DNA from: Flagellimonas sp. 389
GTDB lineage: Bacteria; Bacteroidota; Bacteroidia; Flavobacteriales; Flavobacteriaceae
Direction of reading: 5' to 3'
Length of the DNA: 64,000 nt
Assembly (NCBI RefSeq): GCF_018449435.1
Contig: NZ_JAHCMU010000002.1
Location: 301,452-365,451 of the forward strand
Part shown: positions 44,389 to 52,956 of the stretch, one piece after another
Numbering within the stretch: position 1 is the first letter of the stretch
How the letters are laid out: every line of letters begins with the position of its first letter
Notes under the pieces: generated by a model
Databases searched by the model: none
Told to the model about the DNA's origin: nothing
The model's input: the letters and a program-made list of their open reading frames with translations, nothing else
Made by a program: the position numbers and the translations under genes

Positions 44389-44808
44389 ATGACAAATCAT
44401 ATTACTACCAAATGGTTAGGAGAAATGGCCTTCGAAAGCAATAATCCTTCGGGCCAAACATTAAGAATCGACGCAAGTCCAGAAGATGGGGGTAAGGGTG
44501 ATGGCTATCGTCCAAAGGCATTGATGTTATCTTCTTTGGCTGGTTGCTCTGGTTTGGATATTGCTTCGCTCATTAAAAAAATGAAACTGGAAGTGGACGA
44601 ATTTCATATTGAAACTATTGCCAACTTGACCGATGAACACCCCAAGTATTATGATGCCGTGACCATAGAATACCACTTTCACGGGCCAAATCTGAACGAA
44701 GAGAAATTACAAAAAGCTATTGACCTATCCGTAGAAAAATATTGTGGTGTTATGGAAATGTTCAGACGGTTTGCGGAGTTGGAGATTAAGACGGTGTTTC
44801 ATGGGTAA
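44389..44808 (+). CDS. OsmC family protein
   Basis: A 139-residue OsmC/Ohr-type protein: Gly-rich RPKALMLSSLAGCSGLDIASLIKKMKLEVDEFHIE contains the first conserved redox Cys (quoted in two parts for the motif AGCSGLD), and YCGVMEMFRR provides the second. Such proteins reduce organic hydroperoxides. ATG at 44389 was preferred to an upstream TTG-type start because that would overlap the divergent gene. Confidence 0.92.
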   Translation: MTNHITTKWLGEMAFESNNPSGQTLRIDASPEDGGKGDGYRPKALMLSSLAGCSGLDIASLIKKMKLEVDEFHIETIANLTDEHPKYYDAVTIEYHFHGPNLNEEKLQKAIDLSVEKYCGVMEMFRRFAELEIKTVFHG

Positions 44809-44811
44809 ACA

Positions 44812-44839
44812 CAAATACAAACTCAAAGATCAAATACAA
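44812..44839. repeat. Direct repeat, upstream copy, before the S23/IVS gene
   Basis: A 28-bp sequence starting CAAATACAAACTCAAAGATC recurs at 44975-45002 with a single A/G difference. The intervening stretch contains further degenerate CAAGTT/CAAATT units (about 44840-44890). Confidence 0.85.
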
Positions 44840-44974
44840 GTTTTAAGTTCAAGCTCAAATTTCAAGTACAAGTTCAAAGCGCAAGTTTAGAAACTATGCA
44901 GATTCATAAATATTTATAAGCTTTGTAACTATTCAAATATATTTTTCAAGCTCAGACCCAAGCTTGTTTTTGGT

Positions 44975-45002
44975 CAAATACAAACTCAAAGATCGAATAC
45001 AA
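44975..45002. repeat. Direct repeat, downstream copy, abutting the S23/IVS gene
   Basis: Second copy of the 28-bp repeat (27/28 identical), ending 4 bases before the gene start. An inverted, imperfect copy follows the gene at 45376-45409. Confidence 0.85.
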
Positions 45003-45006
45003 CAAA

Positions 45007-45357
45007 GTGGAGAAGCCCTATAACCTACAGGATAGATTGGTGAACTTTGCAGCTGAAATTGCGTTGTTCTGTAGAACAATCAAAGAGGATTTTACAGGTC
45101 AGTATTATGGTCACCAACTGTTAAGGTCATCAGGTAGTGCGGCGCTTAATTTTGGTGAAATGCAGGGAGCCCAAACGGATAAGGACTTTAAATACAAGGC
45201 TTCTATTTCTTTGAAGGAATTAAAGGAGTCACGAATCAATTTAAAGATTCTGGAAAAGATTAATTATGGAAGTGATTTAAATCGGAAAGAACTTCTTGAC
45301 GAAATAGAACAATTAATAAAGATTATAGCAACAATAATTAAAAACAAAAGTCAATAA
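45007..45357 (+). CDS. Four-helix-bundle protein of the S23 / 23S rRNA intervening-sequence family
   Basis: A 116-residue helical protein from a GTG start. Signature segments are LVNFAAEIALFCRTI, HQLLRSSGSAALNFGEMQGAQT and KASISLKELKESRINLKIL, typical of the S23 family first found within intervening sequences of 23S rRNA genes and also frequent as stand-alone genes in Bacteroidetes. Function is unknown; the bundle has a basic surface and may bind nucleic acid. Here it is not in an rRNA gene. It is bracketed by related AT-rich repeats, suggesting transfer as a unit. Confidence 0.9.
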   Translation: MEKPYNLQDRLVNFAAEIALFCRTIKEDFTGQYYGHQLLRSSGSAALNFGEMQGAQTDKDFKYKASISLKELKESRINLKILEKINYGSDLNRKELLDEIEQLIKIIATIIKNKSQ

Positions 45358-45375
45358 CCGACCTCTTCAAACCTG

Positions 45376-45409
45376 TTGTATTTGAGTTTGATTTTTGTGT
45401 TTGTATTTT
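45376..45409. repeat. Inverted copy of the S23-flanking repeat
   Basis: Read on the minus strand it begins AAATACAAACACAAAAATC, matching the AAATACAAACTCAAAGATC core of the upstream repeats at 17 of 19 positions, then diverges by a small insertion and regains CAAATACAA. It overlaps the recJ leader. Confidence 0.65.
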
Positions 45410-45415
45410 ATAGAT

Positions 45416-47104
45416 ATGCGCTGGACCATAAAGCCCAAACCTACTCAAGAAGACATCGACCAACTTTCCAAAGACCTGAAGGTTAATGGATTGGTGGCAC
45501 AATTGTTACTACAACGAGGGATAACCAACTACGAAGAAGCGAAATCGTTCTTTCGCCCACAACTTTCCCATTTACACGATCCATTTTTAATGGAGGATAT
45601 GGAGAAAGCGGTAGCACGGATTGAATCAGCTATAACAAACAACGAAAACATTTTGATTTATGGGGATTATGATGTGGATGGAACAACTTCCGTTGCCTTA
45701 TTGTCATCCTATCTTTTGGAACAATACCCCAACGTTGCTACATACATACCAGACCGTTATACGGAAGGTTATGGGGTTTCGTTACAGGGAATCGATTTTG
45801 CTTCGGATAATGATTTTTCTTTGGTCATTGCTTTGGACTGTGGTGTAAAAGCCATTGAACAAGTGACATATGCCAAAGAAAAAGGAATCGAATTTATTAT
45901 ATGTGACCATCATAGACCAGGAGATACCCTTCCTGATGCTGTTGCCATTCTTGACCCTAAACGTGAAGATTGCGAGTATCCTTACAAAGAGCTTTGTGGC
46001 TGTGGCGTAGGATTTAAATTGATACAGGCGCTCACTCTAAAAAATGGGGGAAATATCGATGAACTTATTCCGTATTTGGATTTAGTGGCAACCGCTATTG
46101 GAGCGGATATTGTACCGATTACAGGGGAAAATCGGGTTCTGGCCTACTATGGATTGCAGGTCATCAATTCCAATCCAAGGACTGGATTTAAGGCGATAAT
46201 CAATCAAATAAAGAAAAAATCGCTTACCATTACCGATGTTGTTTTCATCATAGCACCCAGAATAAATGCAGCAGGCAGAATGGAACATGGTCAACATGCC
46301 GTGAACTTGTTGGTGGAAACAGATTTGGACAGTGCTGAAAAGTTTGCGGCTGCCATTGAGCAGTTCAATTCGGATAGAAGGAATCTTGATCAACAAATTA
46401 CGGAGGAAGCCCTAGTGCAAATTCAGGAAAACAAAGAGGAAAACCGATTTACATCTGTAGTTTATGATGAAAATTGGCATAAAGGCGTTATTGGTATTGT
46501 AGCTTCCCGCCTTACGGAAACGTACTACAGGCCTACTTTGGTCTTTACTAAAAGTGGTGAAAAACTGGCTGCATCTGCCCGTTCCGTAAAAGGATTCGAT
46601 GTGTACAATGCCTTGGAGGGCTGTTCCGATTGTTTGGAACAATTTGGAGGGCATAAATATGCTGCGGGACTTACGCTTCTGGAAAACCAATATGAAACAT
46701 TTAAAGCACAGTTTGAAAAAGTAGTCTCCGAAAGTATAGACCCTAGCTTATTGAAACGGGAGCTTACCGTAGATGCTAAAATTGAATTGTATCAAATCGA
46801 TGATAAGCTATTGCGAATTATTAAACAGTTCGCTCCGTTCGGTCCAGGAAACATGACCCCTGTTTTTATGGCTGAAAAAGTTCAGGATACGGGTTATGCA
46901 AAATGTGTTGGTGAAGATGAAAAGCACCTAAAGCTATCGGTTTTTCAAAATGGCTCACCTAACTTTGGAGCTATAGGTTTTAATTTAGGGGATAAATTAG
47001 AGCGTGTTAAAAATAAAAATCAGTTTGGCATTGCATTTACGATAGATGAAAATGAATGGAACGGTACAACAACACTTCAACTAAAACTAAAGGATGTAAA
47101 CTAA
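45416..47104 (+). CDS. recJ: Single-stranded-DNA-specific 5'-3' exonuclease RecJ
   Basis: A 562-residue DHH-family nuclease acting in recombination and mismatch repair. Metal-binding motifs are DYDVDGTTS, ALDCGV and CDHHRPG; the DHHA1 domain has GGHKYAAG, and an OB-like C-terminal domain follows (~460-562). The frame extends upstream to a TTG at 45395, but ATG at 45416 gives the usual MRWTIKPKP start. Length matches the family. Confidence 0.96.
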   Translation: MRWTIKPKPTQEDIDQLSKDLKVNGLVAQLLLQRGITNYEEAKSFFRPQLSHLHDPFLMEDMEKAVARIESAITNNENILIYGDYDVDGTTSVALLSSYLLEQYPNVATYIPDRYTEGYGVSLQGIDFASDNDFSLVIALDCGVKAIEQVTYAKEKGIEFIICDHHRPGDTLPDAVAILDPKREDCEYPYKELCGCGVGFKLIQALTLKNGGNIDELIPYLDLVATAIGADIVPITGENRVLAYYGLQVINSNPRTGFKAIINQIKKKSLTITDVVFIIAPRINAAGRMEHGQHAVNLLVETDLDSAEKFAAAIEQFNSDRRNLDQQITEEALVQIQENKEENRFTSVVYDENWHKGVIGIVASRLTETYYRPTLVFTKSGEKLAASARSVKGFDVYNALEGCSDCLEQFGGHKYAAGLTLLENQYETFKAQFEKVVSESIDPSLLKRELTVDAKIELYQIDDKLLRIIKQFAPFGPGNMTPVFMAEKVQDTGYAKCVGEDEKHLKLSVFQNGSPNFGAIGFNLGDKLERVKNKNQFGIAFTIDENEWNGTTTLQLKLKDVN

Positions 47105-47108
47105 ACTT

Positions 47109-47492
47109 ATGAGAATTGAGCATTTGGCGATTTGGGTACAGGATTTAGAACTCATGAAAGATTTTTATGAAAACTATTTTGAGGCCAAAGCAAGTAAAAA
47201 GTATCATAACCCTACTAAAAATTTTACTTCCTATTTCTTGAATTTTGATACAGACACTCGTCTTGAACTGATGCATAGACCTGATATAAAAGTATTTGAT
47301 AAAACGGAAGAACGTACGGGGATTGCACATTTTGCCGTATCTGTAGGTTCTAAGGATGCAGTTGACGCATTGACCGAAACCTTACGAAAAGATGGTTTTG
47401 ATATTATTGGAGAACCGCGAACAACGGGAGATGGGTACTATGAAAGTGTAGTAATGGACCCTGAACAGAACCGAATAGAGATTACAGTCTAG
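47109..47492 (+). CDS. VOC (glyoxalase/bleomycin-resistance) family protein
   Basis: A 127-residue single-domain VOC protein with two beta-alpha-beta-beta-beta modules: RIEHLAIWVQDLELMKDFYENYF and GIAHFAVSVGSKDAVDALTE. Metal ligands are visible at the expected positions (His5, Glu near LELMHRP, His in IAHFA, Glu in NRIEITV). Substrate unknown. It sits 4 bp after recJ and 1 bp before the MFS gene, so all three are co-transcribed. Confidence 0.9.
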   Translation: MRIEHLAIWVQDLELMKDFYENYFEAKASKKYHNPTKNFTSYFLNFDTDTRLELMHRPDIKVFDKTEERTGIAHFAVSVGSKDAVDALTETLRKDGFDIIGEPRTTGDGYYESVVMDPEQNRIEITV

Positions 47493-47493
47493 C

Positions 47494-48762
47494 ATGGAAC
47501 AGAAGCTTGACCCTTATGCTGCACTGCGCTTTAAAGAATTCAATATTTTTTTAGGTGTTCGTTTTGCTATGGTCTTTGCGTGGTCCATGCAATTTATTGT
47601 TATTGAGTGGCAAGTGTATTCCCTGACCAAAGACCCTCTTTCGTTAGGGATAATTGGGTTAATGGAAGTGATTCCCGCAGTGGGCATGGCGCTCTTTGCT
47701 GGCCATATTGTAGATCAGAAAGAAAAAAGAAACCTATTGATAAAGTGTATCCTTGGGTTCTCGGTAATTAGTCTTGGGCTCTTTTTTCTGAGCGACCCAT
47801 CGTTGGAAACCAGCATTTCTTCAAACAACATCTTGTACGCTATTTATTTCCTGGTTTTCCTTGGTGGATTGGTGAGGGCTTTTTTGGGGCCTACTATTTT
47901 TTCCTTGATAGCGCTTATTGTTCCAAAGCGAATTTATCCCAATGCGGCTACTTGGAGTAGCTCAACATGGCAAATGGCATCTGTTCTTGGCCCCGCTTTG
48001 GCAGGATTCAGTATCAGCTGGATTGGTGTTCACTGGTCTATGTGTGTTATTTTCGCCTTTTCTTTAATAGCCTTGTTGTTGCTCTTTAAGATTTCTCGAA
48101 AACCAATTCTAAACCCTAAAATTGGAGAGCCTGTTTTTCAAAGCTTAAAGGACGGACTAAAATTCGTTTTTAATAGCAAAGCTATTTTTGGCGCCCTGAC
48201 CTTGGATATGATTGCAGTGCTCTTTGGAGGTGCCGTGGCACTTTTGCCCATTTATGCACAAGATATTCTTCATGTAGGTTCTGAAGGTTTTGGTATTTTG
48301 AGAGCTGCTCCAGCTGTAGGAGCCTCTATAACCATGTTAGGTTCAACCCGATTCCCGTTACACAAGTATGCAGGAAAGAAATTGCTGTTGGCCGTCTTTG
48401 CCTTCGGTATTTGTATTATCGTTTTTGGGATTTCCACTTCGTTCTGGCTTTCTGTCGCAGCTTTATTTTTAAGTGGTGCTGTAGATGGAGTTTCCATGAT
48501 CATTCGCCAAACTATTTTACAATTAAAAACGCCAGACCATATGCGCGGAAGGGTAGCATCTGTAAACTCCATTTTTGTAGGTTCATCAAATGAATTGGGC
48601 GCTTTTGAAAGTGGATTGGCCGCAAAACTTTTGGGAACAGTATCAGCAGTGGTTTTTGGTGGTTGCATGACCTTGTTGACCGTAAGTACCACAGCTTTGG
48701 TTTCTCCTACCTTTAGAAGGTTGGATTTATCCAAGGATATTGAGGAGCATGAGAAGGATTAA
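47494..48762 (+). CDS. MFS transporter, EntS-like exporter
   Basis: A 422-residue major-facilitator protein with about 12 helices. The loop 2-3 motif is GHIVDQKEKRNLLI, and a TWSSSTWQMASVLGPALAGF segment is characteristic of the EntS (enterobactin exporter) and related drug-efflux branch. Siderophore export cannot be concluded, since no siderophore genes are present. Its stop overlaps the convergent lpxH stop by 4 bases. Confidence 0.9.
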   Translation: MEQKLDPYAALRFKEFNIFLGVRFAMVFAWSMQFIVIEWQVYSLTKDPLSLGIIGLMEVIPAVGMALFAGHIVDQKEKRNLLIKCILGFSVISLGLFFLSDPSLETSISSNNILYAIYFLVFLGGLVRAFLGPTIFSLIALIVPKRIYPNAATWSSSTWQMASVLGPALAGFSISWIGVHWSMCVIFAFSLIALLLLFKISRKPILNPKIGEPVFQSLKDGLKFVFNSKAIFGALTLDMIAVLFGGAVALLPIYAQDILHVGSEGFGILRAAPAVGASITMLGSTRFPLHKYAGKKLLLAVFAFGICIIVFGISTSFWLSVAALFLSGAVDGVSMIIRQTILQLKTPDHMRGRVASVNSIFVGSSNELGAFESGLAAKLLGTVSAVVFGGCMTLLTVSTTALVSPTFRRLDLSKDIEEHEKD

Positions 48763-49526
48763 TCCTTCAATTCTTGGAGCGATAATTTTTCCCCATCAAA
48801 AACGGCATAGGTAAAATAGGAAATCCAGTCGCCAAGATTGGTGTACCTTGATTTTTCATTGAGTTGAATTTCCATGGGAAGATGACGGTGCCCAAAAATA
48901 AAGTGATCGTAATGCTGGCTTTCCAGTTTTCGTTTGGCATATAGAATCAACCATTCTTTGTTTTCACCAAGAAAAGTAGCATCTGCCTCACCTGAAATGA
49001 TTCGGTTATTAACGGATAAGTGTTGTGCCAAACGGACACCTAAATCAGGGTGTAACCATCTAAAAAACCATTTGGCAACAGGATTGGTAAAGACCTTTTT
49101 CATACGTTTAAAACCTTTGTCGTAAGGTCCCAAACCATCGCCATGACCAACAAAAAAAGAAGTATCATTAATTTGATATTGTTGTGGTTTATGGTAGACG
49201 GGTATGTTCAGTTCTTCTTCAAAATAACCGTCCATCCACAAGTCATGATTTCCAACAAAATAATTGATTTCAATACCGGAATCCGTTAGTTCTGCCAGCT
49301 TTCCCAATGTTCGGGTAAATCCTTTGGGAACAACGGTTTTGTATTCGAACCAAAAATCGAATAAATCACCCATTAAAAAGAGTACTGCAGCATCGTGCTT
49401 AATGGAATCCAACCAGGCTACAAATTTCTTTTCACGGGGCAGGCTTTCTTTTGAGGTGGGCGCACCCAAATGATTGTCACTTGCAAAGTAGACTTTCTTG
49501 TCCTTAGGAATGGTGATGGTTTTCAT
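48759..49526 (-). CDS. lpxH: UDP-2,3-diacylglucosamine hydrolase-type metallophosphoesterase
   Basis: A 255-residue calcineurin-like phosphoesterase for lipid A synthesis (UDP-2,3-diacylglucosamine to lipid X). Metal ligands are in ASDNHLGAP, MGDLFDFWFEY, VGNHDLWM, GHGDGLG and FGHRHLP. The first motif has DNH instead of the DxH of calcineurin-like enzymes written as DLH in E. coli LpxH, but keeps Asp and His. Length is as expected. Confidence 0.9.
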   Translation of the reverse strand: MKTITIPKDKKVYFASDNHLGAPTSKESLPREKKFVAWLDSIKHDAAVLFLMGDLFDFWFEYKTVVPKGFTRTLGKLAELTDSGIEINYFVGNHDLWMDGYFEEELNIPVYHKPQQYQINDTSFFVGHGDGLGPYDKGFKRMKKVFTNPVAKWFFRWLHPDLGVRLAQHLSVNNRIISGEADATFLGENKEWLILYAKRKLESQHYDHFIFGHRHLPMEIQLNEKSRYTNLGDWISYFTYAVFDGEKLSLQELKD

Positions 49527-49560
49527 TTACGTGTAAAGATAAGAATTACCGCTTTTTGGA

Positions 49561-50010
49561 TCAATTGTCCGCAGCAAACCACTCTGCAAATGACGTCTCT
49601 GTTTCCTGCAGTTTAACAGCATGTAGTCTGACATCTTCTGGAAGGCGCTTTTTTATTTTTTCAGCAAAGTCAATGACCATGTTTTCACTGGTGGGTTGGT
49701 AATCTGCCAGAATAACGTTATGTCCTCTTTCCGATAATTCTTTAGCAAGCTCAACATGTGGAGTGTTCTTATTGAAAACCGTAGCATGATCAAATTTATC
49801 TACAATCTCTTCTTTGACTATCTTCTTTAAATCACCAAAATCTACGACCATCCCTAATTTTACATGTGCAGTATCTGTTATAGGTGTTCCAATGACAGTG
49901 ACCGAGAGTTTGTAACTGTGCCCATGTACATTGCGGCATTTGCCATCGTACCCGTAAAGTGCATGGCCTGTTTCAAAGGAAAATTGTTTCGTGATTCTAA
50001 TTTTGTCCAT
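49561..50010 (-). CDS. queD: 6-pyruvoyl-tetrahydropterin synthase / 6-carboxytetrahydropterin synthase family
   Basis: A 149-residue pterin enzyme that converts dihydroneopterin triphosphate to 6-carboxy- or 6-pyruvoyl-tetrahydropterin; QueD is the usual bacterial role, for queuosine. Zinc ligands are His16 (FETGHAL) and the HGH of CRNVHGHSY with the catalytic Cys two turns before it. Glu in LQETETSFAEW is the substrate anchor. No other queuosine genes are in the window, so QueD is preferred but not proven. Confidence 0.88.
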   Translation of the reverse strand: MDKIRITKQFSFETGHALYGYDGKCRNVHGHSYKLSVTVIGTPITDTAHVKLGMVVDFGDLKKIVKEEIVDKFDHATVFNKNTPHVELAKELSERGHNVILADYQPTSENMVIDFAEKIKKRLPEDVRLHAVKLQETETSFAEWFAADN

Positions 50011-50056
50011 GATTGAAGATTGATGGGCAAAAGTAGGAATTTAGATGAAAGAACTA

Positions 50057-50485
50057 TCAGCGACTGGCGTAGAGTAAATAAGAACCACCTATGATCAAAA
50101 AAGGAGCAGCAATCATAAAAAGGATAACGCTCCAACGGTAGAGTCCCCAAAACGATATGGTCTTTACAGCTCCACTGTCGTTTTTATCATAGATAATCTT
50201 TACTTTTTCACCTACTTTATACGCTGGTGGATTTGAACTTATAGCGCTTTCAAACGTTCTTTTGGTCTGTGACCTATCCTTGAACTCAAAAACTGGCTTG
50301 TACATTGTACTACCATCGCTTTGATGTGTATGAAATTGGATTACGGTAGCTGTAGTCTTTATACCTTTTTCCAGAAGATGCTGGGTTTTTTGGTATTTGG
50401 TATAGGCATTATAAGCCAGAAAAGTCCCGATTAGAAAAAGAAGCAAATAAAATATAATCCATAACATACTTTTGTTTTTGGACAT
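50057..50485 (-). CDS. DUF3592 domain-containing membrane protein
   Basis: A 142-residue protein with helices at ~8-26 and ~115-136 enclosing a beta-rich extracytoplasmic segment (TTATVIQFHTHQSDGSTMYKPVFEF, YKVGEKVKIIYDKNDSGAVKTISFW), the DUF3592 pattern. Function unknown. It begins 2 bases after the stop of a 37-codon membrane peptide gene, with which it forms a tight unit. Confidence 0.85.
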   Translation of the reverse strand: MSKNKSMLWIIFYLLLFLIGTFLAYNAYTKYQKTQHLLEKGIKTTATVIQFHTHQSDGSTMYKPVFEFKDRSQTKRTFESAISSNPPAYKVGEKVKIIYDKNDSGAVKTISFWGLYRWSVILFMIAAPFLIIGGSYLLYASR

Positions 50486-50487
50486 GG

Positions 50488-50601
50488 TTACCTTTTAAAT
50501 TTACGCCTTGTCCGAATGCGATTTACAAAAAACACAATCAGTACAATAAGTGCAAAAACTGGAAATATGAGGTCGTTATTAAGAAAGTTGAGAATATCCA
50601 T
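50488..50601 (-). CDS. Single-pass membrane micro-protein (37 aa)
   Basis: ATG at 50601 opens a 37-codon frame: MDILNFLNND, a hydrophobic stretch LIFPVFALIVLIVFFV, then a strongly basic tail NRIRTRRKFKR. This is a clear one-helix protein with positive residues marking the cytoplasmic side. The stop is 2 bases before the DUF3592 start, an arrangement typical of translational coupling, which supports its being real despite its size. Confidence 0.65.
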   Translation of the reverse strand: MDILNFLNNDLIFPVFALIVLIVFFVNRIRTRRKFKR

Positions 50602-50680
50602 ATAAAACTTTAAGAATATTAATAAGTATATAACGAAAACAAGAATCGATTAGTGTTTAGGAATCCCATAGCTGTTGCGT

Positions 50681-51448
50681 TTACTTTTTGAATTTGGATA
50701 AGGCATTTCGGGTAAATTCAGATAGAGCCAACTTGCCTGAAGCTTCTGCTCTTTCTAATAACAAGTCTCCCCAATGGCCCGTGCCTTCCCAAAGAATCTG
50801 CTTCATTTTTCCCAAAGCTTCAGGATTATAAGATGCTAATTTTTGGGTATGGAAATCCAACTCCTTGTCCATTTCTGCAATAGAATCATAGACCTTGGAA
50901 AACAATCCTTTTTCTTTCGCCCAATATGCATTTTTCCATTCTGTTGGAGCTAAAGAAAGTTCTGTCAACCCAGATTTTCCTAGTTTTCGTTCTACGGCTG
51001 GTGCTATAACCAACGGCGCAATTCCTATGGAAATTTCAGAAAGTTTGATGGAGGCTGCCTCAGTGGCAAATGTGTAGTCGCAGGCAGCTGCCAGACCAAC
51101 GCCACCACCTACTGTTTTCCCTTGTATACGCCCAATAATAGGTTTGCCACATGTTCGCATAGCATTGATTACGTTGGCGAAACCACTAAAAAACGCTTTC
51201 CCTTCTTCAAGATTTGATATGGCAACCAATTCATCAAACGATGCCCCTGCACAAAAAGCACGGTCCCCTTCGGATTTTAAAACTATGATTGATACTTCAT
51301 CATTACTGGAAAGTTTCTCGAACTCTTTGGTTAAACGTTCCAATAATTCTGAAACAAAGGAATTACTAGCAGGATGGCCAAATTCAATGGTCGCTATGCT
51401 ATTCTCAATTTTGGTATAAAGGCTTCCGTTGGGTCGGATAGTGGACAT
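50681..51448 (-). CDS. Enoyl-CoA hydratase/isomerase family protein
   Basis: A 255-residue crotonase-fold enzyme. The oxyanion-hole segments are AFCAGASFDELVAI and GKTVGGGVGLAAACDYTFAT. At the position of the first catalytic Glu the sequence is GVGLAAACD with no Glu, and ISIGIAPLVIAP follows where many hydratases have a second Glu (PE or LG-E); hydratase activity is therefore uncertain and an isomerase or other thioester role is possible. Single gene; upstream lies the 7-bp repeat array. Confidence 0.88.
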   Translation of the reverse strand: MSTIRPNGSLYTKIENSIATIEFGHPASNSFVSELLERLTKEFEKLSSNDEVSIIVLKSEGDRAFCAGASFDELVAISNLEEGKAFFSGFANVINAMRTCGKPIIGRIQGKTVGGGVGLAAACDYTFATEAASIKLSEISIGIAPLVIAPAVERKLGKSGLTELSLAPTEWKNAYWAKEKGLFSKVYDSIAEMDKELDFHTQKLASYNPEALGKMKQILWEGTGHWGDLLLERAEASGKLALSEFTRNALSKFKK

Positions 51449-51530
51449 ATTATTTTATTATTGGTTAATTGATGTCAGATGTCAGTTTTTGGTTTAGGTT
51501 GTTCATTAATATCAGGATTCGTAAGCTTCT

Positions 51531-51593
51531 AAACTCTAAACTCTAAACTCTAAACTCTAAACTCTGAACTCTGAACTCTGAACTCTGAACTCT
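51531..51593. repeat. 7-bp tandem repeat array (9 units)
   Basis: Five AAACTCT units followed by four GAACTCT units, then a decayed GAACATT. It ends 16 bases before the MATE stop codon, in the 161-bp spacer downstream of the MATE gene and upstream of the enoyl-CoA hydratase gene. The block structure of the two unit types suggests slippage expansion. Confidence 0.95.
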
Positions 51594-51609
51594 GAACATT
51601 CATTCAAAA

Positions 51610-52944
51610 TTACGTTTTTCCCAATAAGGGTCTAAACTTCTTCCTGAACTTAAAGACCAGTGCAAATCCACGAATGGCCATCCAAACTACAAAGGCAATC
51701 CATATGGCATAGAAGCCCCAACCTAAATATTTACCTAAGTACAGCGAAGGGATAAAACCCAGAAAAGTAGCTGAGAGCAATACATTTCTCAGGTATTTCA
51801 TTTCACCCAGACCTTTAAAGAGTCCATCAAAAACAAAGGCAAGGGTATTCATGGGCAATCCAATGATGACGATAAAGAAAATTCCATAAAAAGTTTCTAA
51901 AACGATTGTTTCATTAGAAAAAATCTGTCCAATAGGCCTGTAAAATAAAAATCCTCCAGCCATTAGAAGTAGGCTTATTGCCAAACCATACGTAATTATT
52001 TTTTTAGCGAGTTCCCAAAGACCATTGTAGTCTTTTGCCCCTAATAGTTTTCCGCCCATACTGTTTCCTGCGGCACCGTAGCCATCAATAAAAAAAGCTG
52101 CGAACAACCAAAGGTTTATGGCTATGGTATGAGCTCCGATATACTTGTCCCCAAGCATTGTTGCTTCACGAACTGCGATAATCAAAGCAGTATTGAGTGC
52201 CAAGGCCCTTACAAATAGGTTCAGGCTCATTATAATAAGACGTTTGATTTCCTTGTTCAAAGGAAAAACCAACTTTAGGCTTATTTCGGTTTTCTTTATC
52301 AAAAGAATGAATACCAAAATGGCCATAACCGCTTGTGAGATAAGACTCGCCCAAGCAGCTCCTTCTAAATACATGGCAGGAACTATCCCTTCGATACCAT
52401 ACACAAAAATAAAGTCGAGGATAACATTTAATATGGCACCTATAATAGCGATTACCATAGGGTAGTAGGTGTTTTGTAATCCTCTAAAAATACCGAATAC
52501 AGCAAAAGTAAACAGTGTAAGTGGAAACCCCCAAACACGAATGGAATAATACGAAATACAGTAATCCAGTATTTTCCCCGTAGCTTCAAACAGGCGAAAA
52601 ATATCTTCCACAATAAAAATTGTAGATAATAGGAGTACAATGCTCAAAAGAATATTCAAAAATATCGCCTGAGCTGGTAAGTCTTTGACTTCGTCCAATC
52701 TGCCAGCTCCCAAGTATTGTGAAATTAAAGCAGAAATTGCGCTACGTGTCTGCCCCAAAACCCAAATGAGCATGGACAAAAACGAACCTACGATGCCCGC
52801 AGCAGCTAAGGATTCCAATCCATCAACAGGAATGTTCCCAACAATGGCAGTGTCCGTAATGGAAAGTATAGGTTCCGCAATACCAGAGATGGTCGCAGGG
52901 ATGGCCAGTTGGTTAATGGTCTTAAAATTGACTAGAGTCTTCAA
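51610..52944 (-). CDS. MATE-family efflux transporter
   Basis: A 444-residue inner-membrane antiporter with about 12 helices in two six-helix halves. The opening KTINQLAIPATISGIAEPILSITDTAIVG is typical, with the SITDTAIVG segment carrying the conserved Asp; the second half restarts near LNLFVRALALNTALIIAVREATMLG. Probably exports organic cations or drugs with Na+ or H+. It is followed (upstream in position) by the GNAT gene with 12 bp between them, so co-transcription is likely. Confidence 0.93.
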   Translation of the reverse strand: MKTLVNFKTINQLAIPATISGIAEPILSITDTAIVGNIPVDGLESLAAAGIVGSFLSMLIWVLGQTRSAISALISQYLGAGRLDEVKDLPAQAIFLNILLSIVLLLSTIFIVEDIFRLFEATGKILDYCISYYSIRVWGFPLTLFTFAVFGIFRGLQNTYYPMVIAIIGAILNVILDFIFVYGIEGIVPAMYLEGAAWASLISQAVMAILVFILLIKKTEISLKLVFPLNKEIKRLIIMSLNLFVRALALNTALIIAVREATMLGDKYIGAHTIAINLWLFAAFFIDGYGAAGNSMGGKLLGAKDYNGLWELAKKIITYGLAISLLLMAGGFLFYRPIGQIFSNETIVLETFYGIFFIVIIGLPMNTLAFVFDGLFKGLGEMKYLRNVLLSATFLGFIPSLYLGKYLGWGFYAIWIAFVVWMAIRGFALVFKFRKKFRPLLGKT

Positions 52945-52956
52945 ATCCGGTGCAAG

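Noticed and set aside
46082..46396. Antisense frames within recJ and other long genes
   Set aside because: Shadow frames of well-supported genes with no independent similarity.
51531..51593. CRISPR-like repetitive tract
   Set aside because: Contiguous 7-bp units with no spacers and no cas genes; a simple tandem array.
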